NCBI GenBank assembly: GCA_020736575.1
Contig: JAGPYM010000005.1
Coordinates: 992,001 to 1,056,000, forward strand
Direction of reading: 5' to 3'
Source of the DNA: Thelonectria olida
Taxonomy: Eukaryota > Ascomycota > Sordariomycetes > Hypocreales > Nectriaceae
DNA: 64,000 nucleotides
Position numbers and translations under genes: made by a program. The notes beneath the pieces are model-generated. The model made no database searches, was not told the origin of the DNA, and saw only the letters and a list, made by a program, of their open reading frames with translations. Shown here one piece after another: positions 11,356 to 22,422 of the stretch (positions are counted from its first letter, which is position 1; each line of letters starts with the position of its first letter).

Positions 11356-11978
11356 ATGAAAGCCGCTCAGGTCCTCGTTCTTGCTGGCACTGCCTTTGCA
11401 GGTTGGTCACACAGATTAACCGCCAAAGACTTCCAAGTTCAACTGTTGACAACCAAATAGTACCCCAATTCTCGAAAAGACAGAACGCGTGCTTCGTCGT
11501 CGGTTCCGAAACTCTTCCCGCCGAAGTGGCCGACAGCGCCAACTCCCTCGCCAACACCGTCACATGTGATACCTCGCAGACTACCATAGACGGTGTCCCG
11601 GATGTCAGCTCTGGCGGCGTTACCTTCTCGTCAATCAACTTTGCCAACTCGGATCAGTCGCCCTTGGCCTTCGCTCTCGACCAGTTCGCCACTACTTCAC
11701 CACTTGCTGGAAACGACCTGCAGCAGTTCCAAGACGAGCTCAATACATATCTTGCCACGGAAGCTGGAATCCGCTCTGTTGGTGGAAGCCTTGCCATCAA
11801 GGTGCCCAAGTTCTTCCTCCAGTTTCAAATGGCCAGGATTCAGCAAGCCCAGGGGGCCGTGTCTGATGTACCTGGCCAGACAGTCGACCATCAGTTGGAA
11901 AAGGTCTTGAAGAATGCAGCTGGGGAAGACCAGGCCCTCCTGGATGAGGTGAACAACTTGGCGGTCACTCTTCAATAA
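11356..11978 (+). CDS. Small secreted protein with signal peptide and KR processing site
   Basis: Two exons, 11356-11401 and 11461-11978, flank a 59-nt intron that interrupts the codon after the signal peptide. The product is 187 aa. The N-terminus MKAAQVLVLAGTAFA is a typical signal peptide. It is followed by VPQFSKR, a dibasic Lys-Arg that Kex2-type proteases cut, and then a mature part beginning QNACFVVGSE. The mature chain has few Cys, no transmembrane segment, and a helical C-terminal half ending DQALLDEVNNLAVTLQ. I do not recognise a named family. It is presumably secreted or cell-wall associated. The intron end (ATAG) and the restored frame make the splice convincing. Confidence 0.75.
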
Positions 11979-12139
11979 ACCTGCATGGTCCCTAATAATA
12001 TTTTAATACCAAAAATACAATACAGTTTTCCCCCAACTCGTACATTTGACGTTTCAGTCATTATTATAGAAATACAACCCATCCATACAATAAGAGAGGA
12101 GAAGGCAGAGGATGCCTATCCAAAATGATGCTGGGAAAT

Positions 12140-13229
12140 TTAAGAACTTGAACGGAACAATGGCGAGGGTTCCTGCTCCCGCCTGTCGCCTCCAATTGCC
12201 CTCCACCACGTATCGCTGCTCCATCGAATGATCCTCTCCGCGGCTCCTTGAGGGGTCATGGCTGGCCGGACATCGAGATAGAACACAGGGTCGCCGTTGG
12301 GCTCAGGGTCTCCTGAGTAGAAGTCGATGACGTATCGAATTTGCTTCGTCGTGCCGTTGACATCTCGGGCGACGTACCAGTCGTGTCGGTCAAAAGGAGG
12401 CTCAAGACTATATTTTTGGTTAGTCGAGATGAGAGTCTGAGATTGGAAGCGAACTCACCCAAACCTGGAGGGATACACCCACCCCAGCACCTGTAGCATA
12501 GTGGCCTTGGGGGTCATCTCCTTGGGACGACCTTGGAAGCGAATCAAGGTAGGCTGTTTCTCGGTGCCATCCCAGTGCCGGTCCATTTCCTCGTCCGCGT
12601 GCTCCTCGCCTCGTTTGCAAACTTGCCACCCTTTATAAAGACCACCGCTGAAGCGGTTCTCCCATCCAATAATCTCATTCCAGGCACCCTCGTTCAGATA
12701 GTTATGGACAGAAACCATACCTTCAACAGCCGTGATATCGGTATCAGTGTATCCCTTTCGGAGCAGGGCGTTGTACATCTGCTGAGGGGATGGGTACTCC
12801 CAGTTACCATCGCCGGTGCCCTTGGGAATGCTGGATGGATCTCGTTCAGTCGGTAGGGCGACGGACTGGTTTGGCGCCGGCTTTTGGGATAGATCGGGAA
12901 ACATGTAGTTGAGGGGGTTCAGCGAAGACATGAGAGACTTTGGCTTCTCTTCAGCGGTAGTGGCGGTGCGGGCATCGTGAGGAACTGGGCAGCCAGAAGC
13001 AGCAGGAGCATCGGCGGGCTTCTGGCATTTAGCCTCGGAGGGGTTGATGGCATCGAGGGTCTTTTTGTGCATTGGACATCCGGACTGGAGAAGTGATTAG
13101 CAGCGTTGAAATGATACGACGGAATGGACTTACAGGAGGCTCTTTTCCGGCTGCGTATGCGGGCACTTGAGGATGTCCCATGGGGACGTGGACAGGCGCC
13201 GGGTTCGAGTCTGCCCAAAACCAACCCAT
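12140..13229 (-). CDS. Mitochondrial holocytochrome c synthase (cytochrome c heme lyase)
   Basis: Three exons, 13134-13229, 12459-13084 and 12140-12407, with introns of 49 and 51 nt, give 329 aa. The start [12 protein letters not shown] is characteristic of fungal heme lyases. Two Cys-Pro heme regulatory motifs follow ([16 protein letters not shown]). The conserved core includes [18 protein letters not shown] and [15 protein letters not shown], and ends with [18 protein letters not shown] and VIDFYSG. The enzyme attaches heme to the CXXCH cysteines of apocytochrome c in the mitochondrial intermembrane space. The last exon supplies the C-terminal domain. The N-terminus favours the cytochrome c over the c1 lyase, but that split is not certain. 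It is divergently arranged with the ADCK-type kinase at 14021. Confidence 0.92.
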
Positions 13230-14020
13230 GATGAAGACGATGATGGCAGATGAGTTGTGTGGGGTAGCGAATTAAACAACAATGAATGGGCTTCGTGTAT
13301 GAGAAACGGAAGCTGATACCGAAGGATGAAGTCGGGTAAAGGTCTGGCGATGACAGGAATTGAATGGATGGACGAATGGATAAATGGGAGAATAAGGTAG
13401 GTCGTAGGTCGCCGGCCTGCAGGAATTTCCCAGAGGCAAGAGCATTCATTCGCCTGCGTTATCACCCAAAAATTTCAGGCCCTCTTCCGGGGGATCCCGT
13501 CGCGACATCAACCATGGCAATCGCGACGGAGAAGCCGACCCGCCCACTTGCCTGGAAGACGATTGATTACCCGAGCTAATTCCGTCCACCTGCACTTGAG
13601 TGATGGATGGATGACAGCTGGATTCGCGGTCTTGAAAGGTGACGAAGTACCTACATAACGACGTCACTATTTTCACATCCCACTTCAGTTCGTTCCAGTT
13701 TTGGCCGGGATTTGCGGGCTGCTTTAATCCTTGTACTCGGACCACTCTCGTCACGCTGCATTTGCTTGTCGACGACTCATCTTCTCATCTGATTTCTCTT
13801 GCATTTCCCCAAGTGGAACTCCTTCGAAGTAGTGACGCCGGCATTTGCATTTGCATTTGCACATGCGCTCGACCCCCCGTCGGCCCCGAGCCCGGATGCC
13901 ATCGCCATAAGGCTTCCACGAACATGAGCACGCCGACGCTGGCGAATTCGACCCTGTATTCGACACCGAACTCGTCAATTTCTATCGTTCACGACGCCGA
14001 AGCATCGAGTTAACATCGAC
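13230..14020. promoter_or_regulatory. Divergent promoter region between heme lyase and ADCK-type kinase
   Basis: The two genes point away from each other, and both products are mitochondrial. It contains three tandem ATTTGC units at about 13846-13863 and a 29-codon upstream ORF at 13924-14013. No TATA box is evident. Confidence 0.45.
13924..14013 (+). other. Upstream ORF in the leader of the ADCK-type kinase gene
   Basis: An ATG at 13924 opens a 29-codon frame that ends in TAA at 14011-14013, seven bases before the kinase ATG at 14021. If the transcript starts upstream of 13924, ribosomes would meet this ORF first. The peptide is Ser/Thr-rich without family resemblance. Confidence 0.35.
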
Positions 14021-16149
14021 ATGAGGCCAGCGTTCCTGTTCGGCCGGTTCTGCGTTCGCCAGGCCTTCCGGACACAATCGGGCCCAAACCCCCACATCAA
14101 CGCTACCTTTCTTACTCGTCGCTTCGCTTCTCGGAGTCGCCATGGCGCGCAATCCTTTCAATCGCATTCAAAATGGAAGAGAATAACCCTGCGTGCATCG
14201 GGCGGAGCTGCCCTGGGAACTGCTGCGTTCGTTGAGTTGTCGCAGCGGGACAACCGCAGTTCAGAAGAGACGGGAGAGTTGCGCATGCTAGAGATTTCTC
14301 GCGAAGAGATCAAGAAAGGGGTCGACCAAGAGTCTCGGGGATTATCGCGAGTCGTACAACAAGTCAAATACTTTTTGGAATTCTTTATCTGGGAACCCGT
14401 ATGCACAGGCGTTCGCTTCCTGCATCTCGTCGTCATATTCGTTCCCGTCATCTTCGCCGTTCCAGCCATCTGGCTGGGTCGACGTCAACCTCATCGCGAC
14501 AACGAACGCGGTGGCACGCTCTGGTGGTATGGCTTCCTTGTCCGGTCCATGGAACTGGCGGGACCAGCATTCATCAAACTCGGTCAATGGGCAGCATCTC
14601 GAACAGACATCTTCCCCACTGAGATGTGCGAAATCATGTCAAAGCTGCACTCCAACGCCCCGGCCCACTCCATGCGCGCCACCCGGAAGACAGTGGAGGC
14701 CGCCTTTGGCGGTCGTAACTTTGAAGACATGTTTGAAGAGTTTGACGAGAAGCCCTTGGGTGTGGGAGCCATTGCACAAGTGTACAAGGCCAAGCTGAAG
14801 CCGGGCCTGGCGAAACCCGACGACATTGAAGAGAACCAGCCAAGGCGACCGCTCGTTGAGAATGTGAGACACAATGTCGAAAGCGTACTCAAGAGCTCAC
14901 CACAAAGAGTCCCTTCATCATATGTCGCCGTCAAAGTCCTACATCCTAGGGTCGAGAGAACAGTACGGAGAGACCTTCGAATCATGGGTTTCTTTGCGTC
15001 TGTTCTCAACCTCATCCCTACCATTGAGTGGCTTTCTCTGCCAGATGAAGTGGCTCAGTTTGGTGAGATGATGAAGCTCCAATTAGATCTTCGAATTGAA
15101 GCAGCAAATCTCGCTACTTTCCGCCGGAACTTCAAGAACCGCACCACAGCATGGTTCCCTTACCCTTACACCGAGTTTACTACGAGAAACGTGCTGATCG
15201 AGGAGTTCGCGCAAGGCATCCCCTTGGCTGACTTTATGGAGAATGGCGGCGGAGTTTTCCAACATGATATCGCCGACGAAGGCCTCGATGCCTTCCTGCG
15301 CATGTTGCTGCTGGATAATTTTGTTCACGCCGACCTCCACCCTGGCAATATCATGGTGCGCTTCTATCACTCTGCCCGGCCGGACTTGCGATTACAAGGG
15401 AACGCAAACAAGCCGCATCCTGATGACCAGGACAATGTTACGGAGCAGGTATTAGAACGTCTTCGGCCCTATCGCCACAAGAAGGATACCGCTGCGTGGG
15501 AAGCTGAACTGGCCAAGATTGATGCTGAAGGCTTCCGCCCGCAGCTCATCTTCATCGATACCGGCCTGGTGACTGAACTGAATGCCACGAACCGGACGAA
15601 CTTCCTCGACCTTTTCCGCGCGGTTGCCGAGTTTGATGGTTACAAGGCAGGACATCTTATGTGCGAGCGTTGCCGGCAGCCAGATGCGGTCCTCGATAAA
15701 GAAGTCTTTGCACTCAAGATGCAGCACCTTGTGTTGAGTGTCAAGAGTCGTACTCTTGCCCTCGGCAATGTGAAGATTGGCGATATCTTGCAGCAGGTGC
15801 TTTCCATGGTTCGCAACCATCATGTTCGACTTGAGGGCGACTTTGTCAACGTCGTCATTAGCATTCTCTTGCTCGAGGGTATCGGTCGCAGTTTGAATCC
15901 GGACGTCGACTTGCTCAGTAGTTCTCTGCCCATTCTCCGCCAACTCGGTGCTCAGAGCGGCACGCAGATGGCCAAATCTGGTGACTTTTCCATGATTGTG
16001 GTGTGGATGGGCCTTGAAGCCAGACGGTTCATGCAGGCCAGTATCGAAGATGTACGTGTCATATGTCAACTCCTTGCCGTTTTGCTTGCTAACGATCTTG
16101 TCAGGTTGAGCGATGTGTCAAGTACGATCTCCTTTCACCAAATGTATAA
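14021..16149 (+). CDS. Mitochondrial ADCK/UbiB-type atypical kinase, CQD1/ADCK2-like
   Basis: Exons 14021-16051 and 16105-16149 with a 53-nt intron give 691 aa. Without that splice the frame would run on to 16159 with an unrelated tail; spliced, it ends DVERCVKYDLLSPNV. The N-terminus is Arg-rich without acidic residues, like a mitochondrial presequence. A membrane segment lies near residues 130-152 (FLHLVVIFVPVIFAVPAIW). The family-defining KxGQ motif is AFIKLGQWAASR at about 184-195. An alanine-rich nucleotide loop (GVGAIAQVYKAK), VAVKVLHP with the conserved Lys, and the catalytic loop VHADLHPGNIM follow. The usual DFG is DTG here (FIDTGLV). The length, membrane segment and motif order match yeast CQD1 (YPL109C) and human ADCK2, linked to coenzyme Q homeostasis at the inner membrane. 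COQ8 itself is less likely. Confidence 0.85.
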
Positions 16150-17196
16150 ATATGAATAGATTTGAAGATGGTCGGTTGGATACAGCATTGGCGGGGCGTA
16201 GGCCATGAAATACCGATAGAAATAATGAAGTCACCAAGAAAGAGGGAACATGATGAAGAAACCCCGTGGCAGAAAGGAAGCGTCTTAGAAATCATGCATA
16301 TCTTCAGAGATCTCGACTCACCTTGTCATTTTGAGCCCTCGGTTTCCCCTATTAAGAGCTTTGTATCAGACTTAACCGTGATGAGGAGCTGCCCTCTCTG
16401 TCTTCGCTTTCCTTGACGTGGAGCGAGTGTATGGTCAAATGTCTCATCCATGGCAACAATACTAGCATCATGTCTTATGTCCTATCCTATCTTCTTCAGG
16501 TATTTTGTTTCTATTTTGTTCGCTGCGTTCACATTTGTCGCTGCCCTTATCACCCGTTGCATCATCTTGGGAGGAGAGAATAGTGCCAACGTCCACCAGT
16601 CTCCTAGCTGACTGGATAAATACCAGCAAACCACATTTGCAAGGAACTCCAACTAGAAATGGAGAAAACAAACAAAAATAGACGCCACAACAGCGGGGAT
16701 CTGCTAGTCATCGCCGACCTGACTGCTAATCTGTCGGTTGCCAATTATCAATGGCGGAGCGGGTGAGACGAAGCTTCCTAGCATCCATCGTCGAATGAGA
16801 GTCATGTGCCTTTGTGATCATCTTGCCGAGCGCCGCCTCATATGTGCTGTCGGGTTGTGTGATGGCTTTCAGCCTTGTTCCCCCCATGGACATTGATTAC
16901 ACAACAAGCAGTTTAGTGCTCGACTAGACACCTTAGGAGAAGTTTACCAGATTCGTGGTAGTGAATCTATATATATTATGTATTCCTTTGGGTTCAGTCC
17001 TTTGAATCCTAACCAGCACAGAATTCCACCTCGTGGTATCAAAGCCCGTCTATGAGTAAGTAGGTAGTTGTACAAGCCTTCTGATCCCTCCTCGTTCCTA
17101 ACGCCACATCAAAAACCGGAATGCAGATCCTGGGACCCCATTGAGAAATAAATGAACCTTCAGGACCAGAGAATCACATGTCATTGTAAGGTGGTT
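16150..17196. other. Convergent intergenic region
   Basis: It lies between the 3' ends of the kinase gene (+) and the orphan gene (-). No gene is supported; only frames below 85 codons occur. It probably consists of two 3' UTRs and spacer. Confidence 0.4.
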
Positions 17197-18891
17197 CTAA
17201 TCCGTGCTCGCACTGAGCTCCATCGGCTTATCCCAGAGGTTCCTCAGGATAGCTGCTGTGCCATCCTCTTCCTCACCACCGACCAAACTAGAGCCACTCA
17301 ATCTCTCATTGAGACGAGTCTCGTCGTCACCATCGAAGCTTGATGCTGCGCCATTCGTGGTTCGGACTGAGTTAGGGCGCCGAGGAGTGATAGGCCGTCG
17401 AGCATCGGGCATGCTGACATTTCTAGTGTGCCGCATAGCGAGGTCCATTGATCGTTTGCCGTTGCTCGAACTTGCAGAGACCTTTGGGATTTGCAACGAC
17501 TTCTCCACATCTGGAAGTCGGCTTAAGCGGTCGAGGGATCGAGAGATTGACGCCTGGTATCGCCGAACGACGAGGTACTCGAGGCCGGTGCGCTCGAGGA
17601 GCTTGCTTATTCGAGGGTCTCGACTTGTTGCTCCGTCAAAGCCAGGGCCGCCAACGCCAATGAGGGGATTAACACCCACTACCCCCCCAACACCACCGAT
17701 GGCTTGACCTGGTTCGATGACGGAGCTCGCACGCTGCAAATTAAGCTTCTGTTGCGTTCTCGATGCTTGTGCTGACGGGGCGGCTGTTCGTCGGGACGTC
17801 TTGGGAGCTAAAGCGCTATCGTCGATCTCATCGGTCGTGAGGGCAATATCGAGACTATCTTGGGCGACGGGGAGGCTGGCAACTGAGAGGGGTTTTTTGG
17901 GAGTGTCGTCAAAGCGTCGAGGAGGTCGGTAGAAAGATCCCTCACTAGTCAATCCGGAACCGGCAGCTTCGACGAAGCGTGACGTTAGCTCATCCTGGTT
18001 GCTTCCCATGAGAGTTGCGTCTCTGTCTTCGGCAGAAGCAGGGGCGAACTGTCGAGGACCGATTCGAGCGAGATCGGCAGACATTTGGGGAGGGGCGCCT
18101 GAGGAAGGTGTTCGTCGCAGAATTCGCGTCGTCAGATCCTCTTTATGTTGCACGCGCTCTTGTTTGGGAGCCGACATGGGAGTTTGCGCGGGTAGTTGCG
18201 CCTCCTCACTGTTGTGATCCAAGGAGGCACGGTCGTTGGGAGTTACGGGACGGGAGCCGCCGGCACTTGCGCCTTGGGAATGCGCGCTGCTGTTGAGGGA
18301 ACCCTTTCGTGAGAGATATGGTGAATTAGACCCACTCGCGTCGACCCATTCGTCGTCCTGGCCGTCGTCGCCTAGATCGAAGTGCACCTGAGTCTTGTTG
18401 TTGCTGGCAGCGCGGGCTTGGTAGACGATTGTGGTGCTGGAGGCGCGCTTCAATTTGTCCGTGGACTTGGATCGCTTGCCGACCTCGACATGCGAGCGGT
18501 TGCGCTTGAGCTTGGTGTGGGAGGAACTCTTTGTGAGATTGGGCGATGAGGACTCGCGCGAGGAGAGCTTGGCGTCGCTGGCGGCACGGTGATGGGAAGA
18601 ACTTTGGGAACTGGGACCGGCGGTGGAGGATTTTTGTTGTTCCTTCTCGGAGTCGGGAGGTGACGTGTGACGGCGGTGAAGCTTGGGTTGTTTGGCGGGC
18701 GCGCGGGCGCTGTGTAGGCGGCCTACGGGGTGCTGTCGCTGATGTCTGTGGTGTTGACGGTGGTGATGTCCTTGCTGCTGTTGAAGGCCGCTCGATTCGC
18801 TTTGAGAGTCACTCTCCTGATGGTTGAGCGGAGGACGTTTTGATTGGCCGCTGGATGCTGATGCGCTGTCGACGTCGCGAGTGTGAGGCAT
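17197..18891 (-). CDS. Orphan low-complexity protein, Ser/Arg/His-rich
   Basis: Intronless, 564 aa, start ATG at 18891. Family not recognised. The N-terminal 180 residues are disordered, with a Gln/His tract (LQQQQGHHHRQHHRHQRQH) and basic Ser-rich clusters. Around residue 170 is a compact acidic motif (HFDLGDDGQDDEWVDASG) followed by SPYLSRKGSL, which reads like a conserved phosphorylation or docking segment. Around 410-460 is the only part likely to fold: RDPRISKLLERTGLEYLVVRR, then SRSLDRLSRLPDVEKS. No membrane segment, signal peptide or catalytic motif is seen. A regulatory or scaffold role is possible but is a guess. Confidence 0.7.
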   Translation of the reverse strand: MPHTRDVDSASASSGQSKRPPLNHQESDSQSESSGLQQQQGHHHRQHHRHQRQHPVGRLHSARAPAKQPKLHRRHTSPPDSEKEQQKSSTAGPSSQSSSHHRAASDAKLSSRESSSPNLTKSSSHTKLKRNRSHVEVGKRSKSTDKLKRASSTTIVYQARAASNNKTQVHFDLGDDGQDDEWVDASGSNSPYLSRKGSLNSSAHSQGASAGGSRPVTPNDRASLDHNSEEAQLPAQTPMSAPKQERVQHKEDLTTRILRRTPSSGAPPQMSADLARIGPRQFAPASAEDRDATLMGSNQDELTSRFVEAAGSGLTSEGSFYRPPRRFDDTPKKPLSVASLPVAQDSLDIALTTDEIDDSALAPKTSRRTAAPSAQASRTQQKLNLQRASSVIEPGQAIGGVGGVVGVNPLIGVGGPGFDGATSRDPRISKLLERTGLEYLVVRRYQASISRSLDRLSRLPDVEKSLQIPKVSASSSNGKRSMDLAMRHTRNVSMPDARRPITPRRPNSVRTTNGAASSFDGDDETRLNERLSGSSLVGGEEEDGTAAILRNLWDKPMELSASTD

Positions 18892-21125
18892 GGTTGCAGT
18901 AAGAGGCGGCCGATTTCCGCTGATGGGTTTGGGTGTGCGATAATTGTGCTATAATGGGTGCAGTGCTGTGTTACCGCTGTTGCTGCTATGAACTGCTCTG
19001 CATTCCACTTGCGGTTGCGTTGTTGTTAGGCTGTGCGGTTCGTTGCGGTGCCACACTTTGCTGCTGTGTCGCCTTGAGTTGGCGAGGTACCCTGCCTGCG
19101 ATTGACCGACTGCTGCAGTCTCTTAATGGTTGCCTTTAGTCCGTGTCCCTCCTGGCCGAGCCGGGAAACCGAGCGATAAATATCATGGGCGTGTTCTCCC
19201 AAGAATTGGAGTTGACAAATTTTCTGCTCTGCAAAGTTGAAGCGAGGGAGGGTGACTTGGTTTTTGGTGGGCAAAAGGGAGGAGAGTCGCTAGAGTTTAG
19301 CTAGAAGCTTCCTTGTTGGAGCCGTAAGGGTGTCAATGGCGGTAAGAAGCGAGGTGATAGTTCCGAGTCGGTGGTTGCATAAGTCACGCGCAGCGGAGTA
19401 TAGAGCGAGGTGCGCACGAGGAAGAAAGACAGAGATTTGCAGAAGAAATCTTGAAGGAGGAAGAGTGTAACAGTAGAAGCTTGAAGTTGCCGCAATTCCA
19501 GACCGAAACCAGCCCCAGACAAAGACGATGGGGCCTCTTCGTTGACTAGTGCTTGCCGAGACACCAGTTGGATTTTTAGGCGACAACGATTAGCTCGATG
19601 AAAAGCCTTGATGGGCTAGTAGAGACTGGCGTAGGATGAGGGCGTGAGAGCCAAAAGCGGAGGAGAGAGGAGGAGCGAGAATAGCTTTCGTTGTGCAGCG
19701 GGAACACGTAAAAGAGGAGTCTCGAGAGTTCGGCGACGCTGAACTATGGGCTAAAACAGAAGCCGAAGTTGATAAGAGCAGAAACTAAGACGAGAATTAA
19801 ACCGGCAGCAAGCGAGGCGGGGGTCAGATGACGATGATGGTGGCATTGGGTGAAATTGTCCTCATTTAAATGGGTGATGATAAAGACGAGGAAATCGAGC
19901 GATATCGTGTATTTTAGGAAGAGGCAGAGGTAGACAGGCACGGGGGTTGGAATGTGCCTTCCTGCTCCGACAGCGCAGCTGCCTACGAATACGCATGCAT
20001 CAGTTGATACCTAATCGACGAAAGCAGTAACCGCCTCACTTCTCTCGTACTCCGACATCTCAACCACACATGGTCACCTCCGACTCGCAAATTTGGCTCT
20101 ACCAAACAACAACATCGCGAGGCATGAGAATCTTAAACTACCTATGATTCACAAAAAGGTACAACATCGGCATTGAGTCGGGGAAATCGACGCCTCAGCC
20201 ACGGACCTCGTCGAAATACTTCTACGTCAGAGCGCATCACCATCCTAGTCCCGCAGAGCACAACGTTAACGGCCTTTTTTGATCTTGCTGGGTTCTGGCG
20301 GGGGCTGGTTGGCTGGACCGGGCTGGCTCTGAGGCAGCGCTCAGAGAGATCTACGGTGAGCGCCATGTTCTGCATCATAACCTTGGACGATGCTTCACTT
20401 CCATCTCACTAACTGCCTTGGCTTTGGGCTTGCTGTAAGCTTCAAACTTGCATAGGGAGCCCACCTCGGTTTCACATCCCGTGACTTCCCGTCCTCGCTG
20501 GTTGGAAGCTGCCGTTGAGACCTTGGCAATTTGGCGTGGTATTTAATCAAAGTCCAGGGGCAGCAAACAACTATTCTCCCCCAGCGTTGACCGTCAACCC
20601 CAGAAAATTGCCATGCCCGCTGCTCCCGATTGGCTGGACCCAACTCCCGGGACGTTGTTTGAGGGCTCTAGAAAACGCCAGGGCGCAAGCCCAATGTCGA
20701 TCGGGCCTCCCTCTGAATAAGTGTAGAATCTAGGGCTGGACGTCGGTTGTTGTAAGAAACACTCAACTGGTCCCCAGGAAGGGTAGCTCGAGGCTCGACC
20801 AACATCAACACTCCCACCCAACAACAAAATCCACCCCCACTGTCCCCGCAACTTCTCCTGGATGATGGATCGCAGATGCAAGTTTCCGTAGTCTGAAGCT
20901 TGCGCTGCGGCCACGTTTTTGACCGAGTTGCTGTCATCGTTAATTCCTCGACTCTCATCGGCTAGTCAACTTTTCAGTCACGTGATCATACATGTGACGT
21001 ATCTTTCGGATCCTAACCGCTGTCCCAGCTCAGCTAACGACATCGCGAACTCAGTTTGGGATCGATATCCGCCACCCATTCACAAGCTCACGGACACTCT
21101 TTCAGCCTATTCAAAGTTAGCTGTC
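18892..21125. other. Divergent intergenic region with long leaders
   Basis: These 2.2 kb separate the orphan gene (-) from the SPF30-like gene (+). Reading frames of up to about 105 codons occur on both strands but have no family resemblance or consistent codon usage. The sequence just above 18891 is purine-rich on the + strand, that is pyrimidine-rich in the sense of the minus gene, which suggests a long 5' leader. Confidence 0.4.
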
Positions 21126-22081
21126 ATGTCATCCCTCGCCGAACTCGAAGAAGAGAGGCAGCAGTACCAAGAGCAGGTTCGTTTTCTTCCCGCAACCTTC
21201 GCAAACCATGTGGCTAACTATTACTCCTCCAGTTCGATATTGTTCTTGGCCAACTGCGAGACGATCCCGGCAACGCCGAACTTAAGGCGCTACAGGACGA
21301 GTTACAAGAATTTATCAACCTACTCAATGAAAACATTGCTGAGCTCAAGCCCAAGCAGGCCCCCAAGCCAGCCGCCAGCCAACCACCGCCGTCACCCCAG
21401 CCCGAGAAGTGGTCGCGTGAGAACCACCCCGCCTTTAAGAAAGCCGATCCCGTCGCCGAAAAGGAGGATGCACCTGTAAATTACCAAGTCAACGACACCA
21501 TCTTGGCGAAATGGGTCTCTGGCGACAAGGCCTTCTACCCAGCCCGCATTACATCGATTACCGGCTCATCGACGGATCCCATCTACATTGTCAAGTTCAA
21601 GAGCTACGATAATACGGAAACGTTGCGGTCGAGAGATATTCGACCAATTTCCAACAAGCGCAAAGCTGACGGCCCGCCCTCCGTCTTAGCTGACTCTGCT
21701 CCCACCCCGCCTGCTCCAGGCGTGGTTACCTCTGCTGGTGCCACGGTGTATCCCGACGCAAAGAGAGAACTCGAACAGACCTCCGATGCTTCAAAGCCGC
21801 CCAAAGCAAAGAAGATTAAGGCTAAGAAGGAGTTGGAGGCAGGCAAGAACAAGTGGCAAGACTTCAATAACAAATCGAAGTTCGGAAAGTCGCACAAGAA
21901 GGACAGCATGTTTCGTACTCCAGATGGTGTTCGCGGCAGAGGTAAGGCATCATTATGTTCCTGATGGAGAACGATCAAATTGCTGACAATTCCAGTTGGT
22001 TTCACCGGATCTGGCCAGGCTATGCGAAAAGACCCAACTCGATCCCGACACGTCTACCAAATGAACGAGGAACTGGACTAA
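21126..22081 (+). CDS. Tudor/SMN-domain splicing factor, SPF30/SMNDC1-like
   Basis: Exons 21126-21176, 21233-21941 and 21996-22081 give 281 aa; introns of 56 and 54 nt have clear GCTAACT- or GCTGAC-type branch sites. The N-terminal helix (MSSLAELEEERQQYQEQ, then FDIVLGQLRDDPGNAELKA) is the coiled region typical of SMN-domain proteins. A Tudor domain covers about residues 85-145, with ILAKWVSGDKAFYPARITSI and YIVKFKSYDNTETLRSRDIRP. The rest is Lys-rich (KAKKIKAKKELE), then KNKWQDFNNKSKFGKSHKKD and a terminal FTGSGQAMRKDPTRSRHVY. The architecture is that of SPF30/SMNDC1, a nuclear spliceosome-associated protein that binds dimethylarginine on Sm proteins. Confidence 0.85.
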
Positions 22082-22422
22082 TGATTTTTCTCTCTCGACA
22101 GGACGAGTCAATCTTCGTACGGCGTGCACAAGGCGTTTGGGGTGTCTTGGGAGACTTTGTTTTGTTTGGTAACATGCCTTGCAGTTGATAGTGGCAGAGG
22201 CTAACGTTTTTTGCTCCTGGCACTTGTTCTAGCTGCCATTATCAATCTACTCTAGCCTCAAAGTATGCAAGACCGACGGGTCTGCCTACGGCCGGCCGAG
22301 TGCCAATGAATAGCTACTGAGAGGGATAACTGGGCCTTGAAGTTGAGTATACATTGTGTTGATAGGCTTGCGCTTACTTGGAACTCTTTCACTTTCTACA
22401 CTATCTGACATCTATGTGATTA
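22082..22422. other. Convergent 3' region
   Basis: It lies between the stops of the SPF30-like gene and IND1. No coding sequence is supported; it presumably consists of the two 3' UTRs. Confidence 0.4.
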
